6,193 nucleotides of DNA from Desulfobacterales bacterium (GTDB lineage Bacteria; Desulfobacterota; Desulfobacteria; Desulfobacterales; Desulfobacteraceae): contig JAKSBO010000926.1 of NCBI GenBank assembly GCA_022361095.1, forward strand, positions 1-6,193, read 5' to 3'. The position numbers and the translations under genes were made by a program. Below are positions 5,893 through 6,193 of this stretch, piece by piece. The notes under the pieces are model-generated. The model made no database searches and was not told where the DNA came from. It saw only the letters and a list, made by a program, of their open reading frames with translations. Positions within the stretch are counted from its first letter, which is position 1. The number at the start of each line of letters is the position of its first letter.

Positions 5893-6193
5893 CTATCTTC
5901 CTTTAAATTCCAAATTCAGCTTTGTCTGCATATCAGAGATCAGGGAATAAACATTTTTCAAGGTTGATTTCTCAATTTCGGTTAAACTTTTAATATCAAT
6001 GGTATTGTCAGGTTTTCTGAATTCTTTTAGCGCATTGGTTTGGGTATGAAAACGCAAGCCCATTAAAAAATTGTAGGCTTGTTTTAATTCCCCATACATG
6101 GATTTTTGAATCACGTTTTGATCTAATAATTGTTCAAGTCTTTGCAAGGTATTTGTTTCGGCAATTTTGCGTTGCAGGGAAAAAACTTTAATA
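5893..6193 (-). CDS. C-terminal fragment of a DUF294_C-domain protein (partial, runs off the right edge)
   Basis: The minus-strand frame is open from the window edge to a TAG at 5893-5895, about 100 codons. An ATG-less start at 6147 would be a TTG; reading continues upstream without a stop (IKVFSLQRKIAETNTLQRLE), so the fragment is the 3' end of a longer gene. The features are NTLQRLEQLL, then LKQAYNFLMGLRFHTQTNAL, then PDNTIDIKSLTEIEKSTLKNVYSLI. They follow the pattern of DUF294_C, the helical domain that follows the DUF294 nucleotidyltransferase. It aligns well with residues about 752-852 of the neighbouring sensor. The missing part would be expected to hold a DUF294 domain, often preceded by cyclic-nucleotide-binding or CBS domains in this family, but that cannot be seen. 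The gene converges on the sensor gene across the inverted repeat at 5808-5867. The product is probably cytoplasmic at this end. Confidence 0.82.
   Translation of the reverse strand, partial: IKVFSLQRKIAETNTLQRLEQLLDQNVIQKSMYGELKQAYNFLMGLRFHTQTNALKEFRKPDNTIDIKSLTEIEKSTLKNVYSLISDMQTKLNLEFKGR

Overview
This window looks like a piece of a bacterial chromosome from a Gram-negative, probably sulfate-reducing Desulfobacterota (Desulfobacter/Desulfobacula-like) organism. That guess rests on remembered family distribution: a DUF3360-type permease, a UspA-type protein and large Cache/DUF294 signalling proteins. It also fits the moderate GC content and AGGAG-type ribosome binding sites. No rRNA, tRNA, CRISPR array, transposase or phage gene is visible.

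Layout from left to right. Bases 1-231 (minus strand) hold the first 77 codons of a gene that leaves the window. It encodes a membrane-anchored protein whose start resembles the membrane/Cache junction of the large sensor further right. Bases 232-785 are a long divergent intergenic region with several small inverted repeats and no convincing gene. Bases 786-2240 (plus) encode a 484-residue polytopic membrane protein of the DUF3360 type (UraA/SLC26-like transporter superfamily), ending in a strong intrinsic terminator at 2282-2311. Bases 2368-2859 (minus) encode a universal stress protein with an intact ATP-binding motif. Bases 2860-3181 are a divergent control region. Bases 3182-5767 (plus) encode an 861-residue sensor: an unusual cytoplasmic N-terminal domain, a membrane helix, an extracytoplasmic single Cache domain, a second membrane helix, a PAS domain, and a DUF294 nucleotidyltransferase plus DUF294_C output. 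Bases 5893-6193 (minus) are the 3' end of a second gene that also ends in a DUF294_C-like domain. This gene converges on the sensor gene, and a long inverted repeat that probably terminates both transcripts lies between them.

The main interest is the concentration of Cache-type input and DUF294-type nucleotidyltransferase output around an uncharacterised permease and a Usp. The sensor has no histidine kinase, GGDEF/EAL or methyl-accepting module. Its only visible catalytic module is the GlnD-like nucleotidyltransferase, whose catalytic residues appear intact. A plausible but unproven reading is that ligand sensing outside the membrane controls nucleotidylation of a protein or small molecule, perhaps linked to solute uptake. 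The genes are not a single operon: the orientations alternate and terminators separate them, so any functional link is inference from proximity and shared domains.
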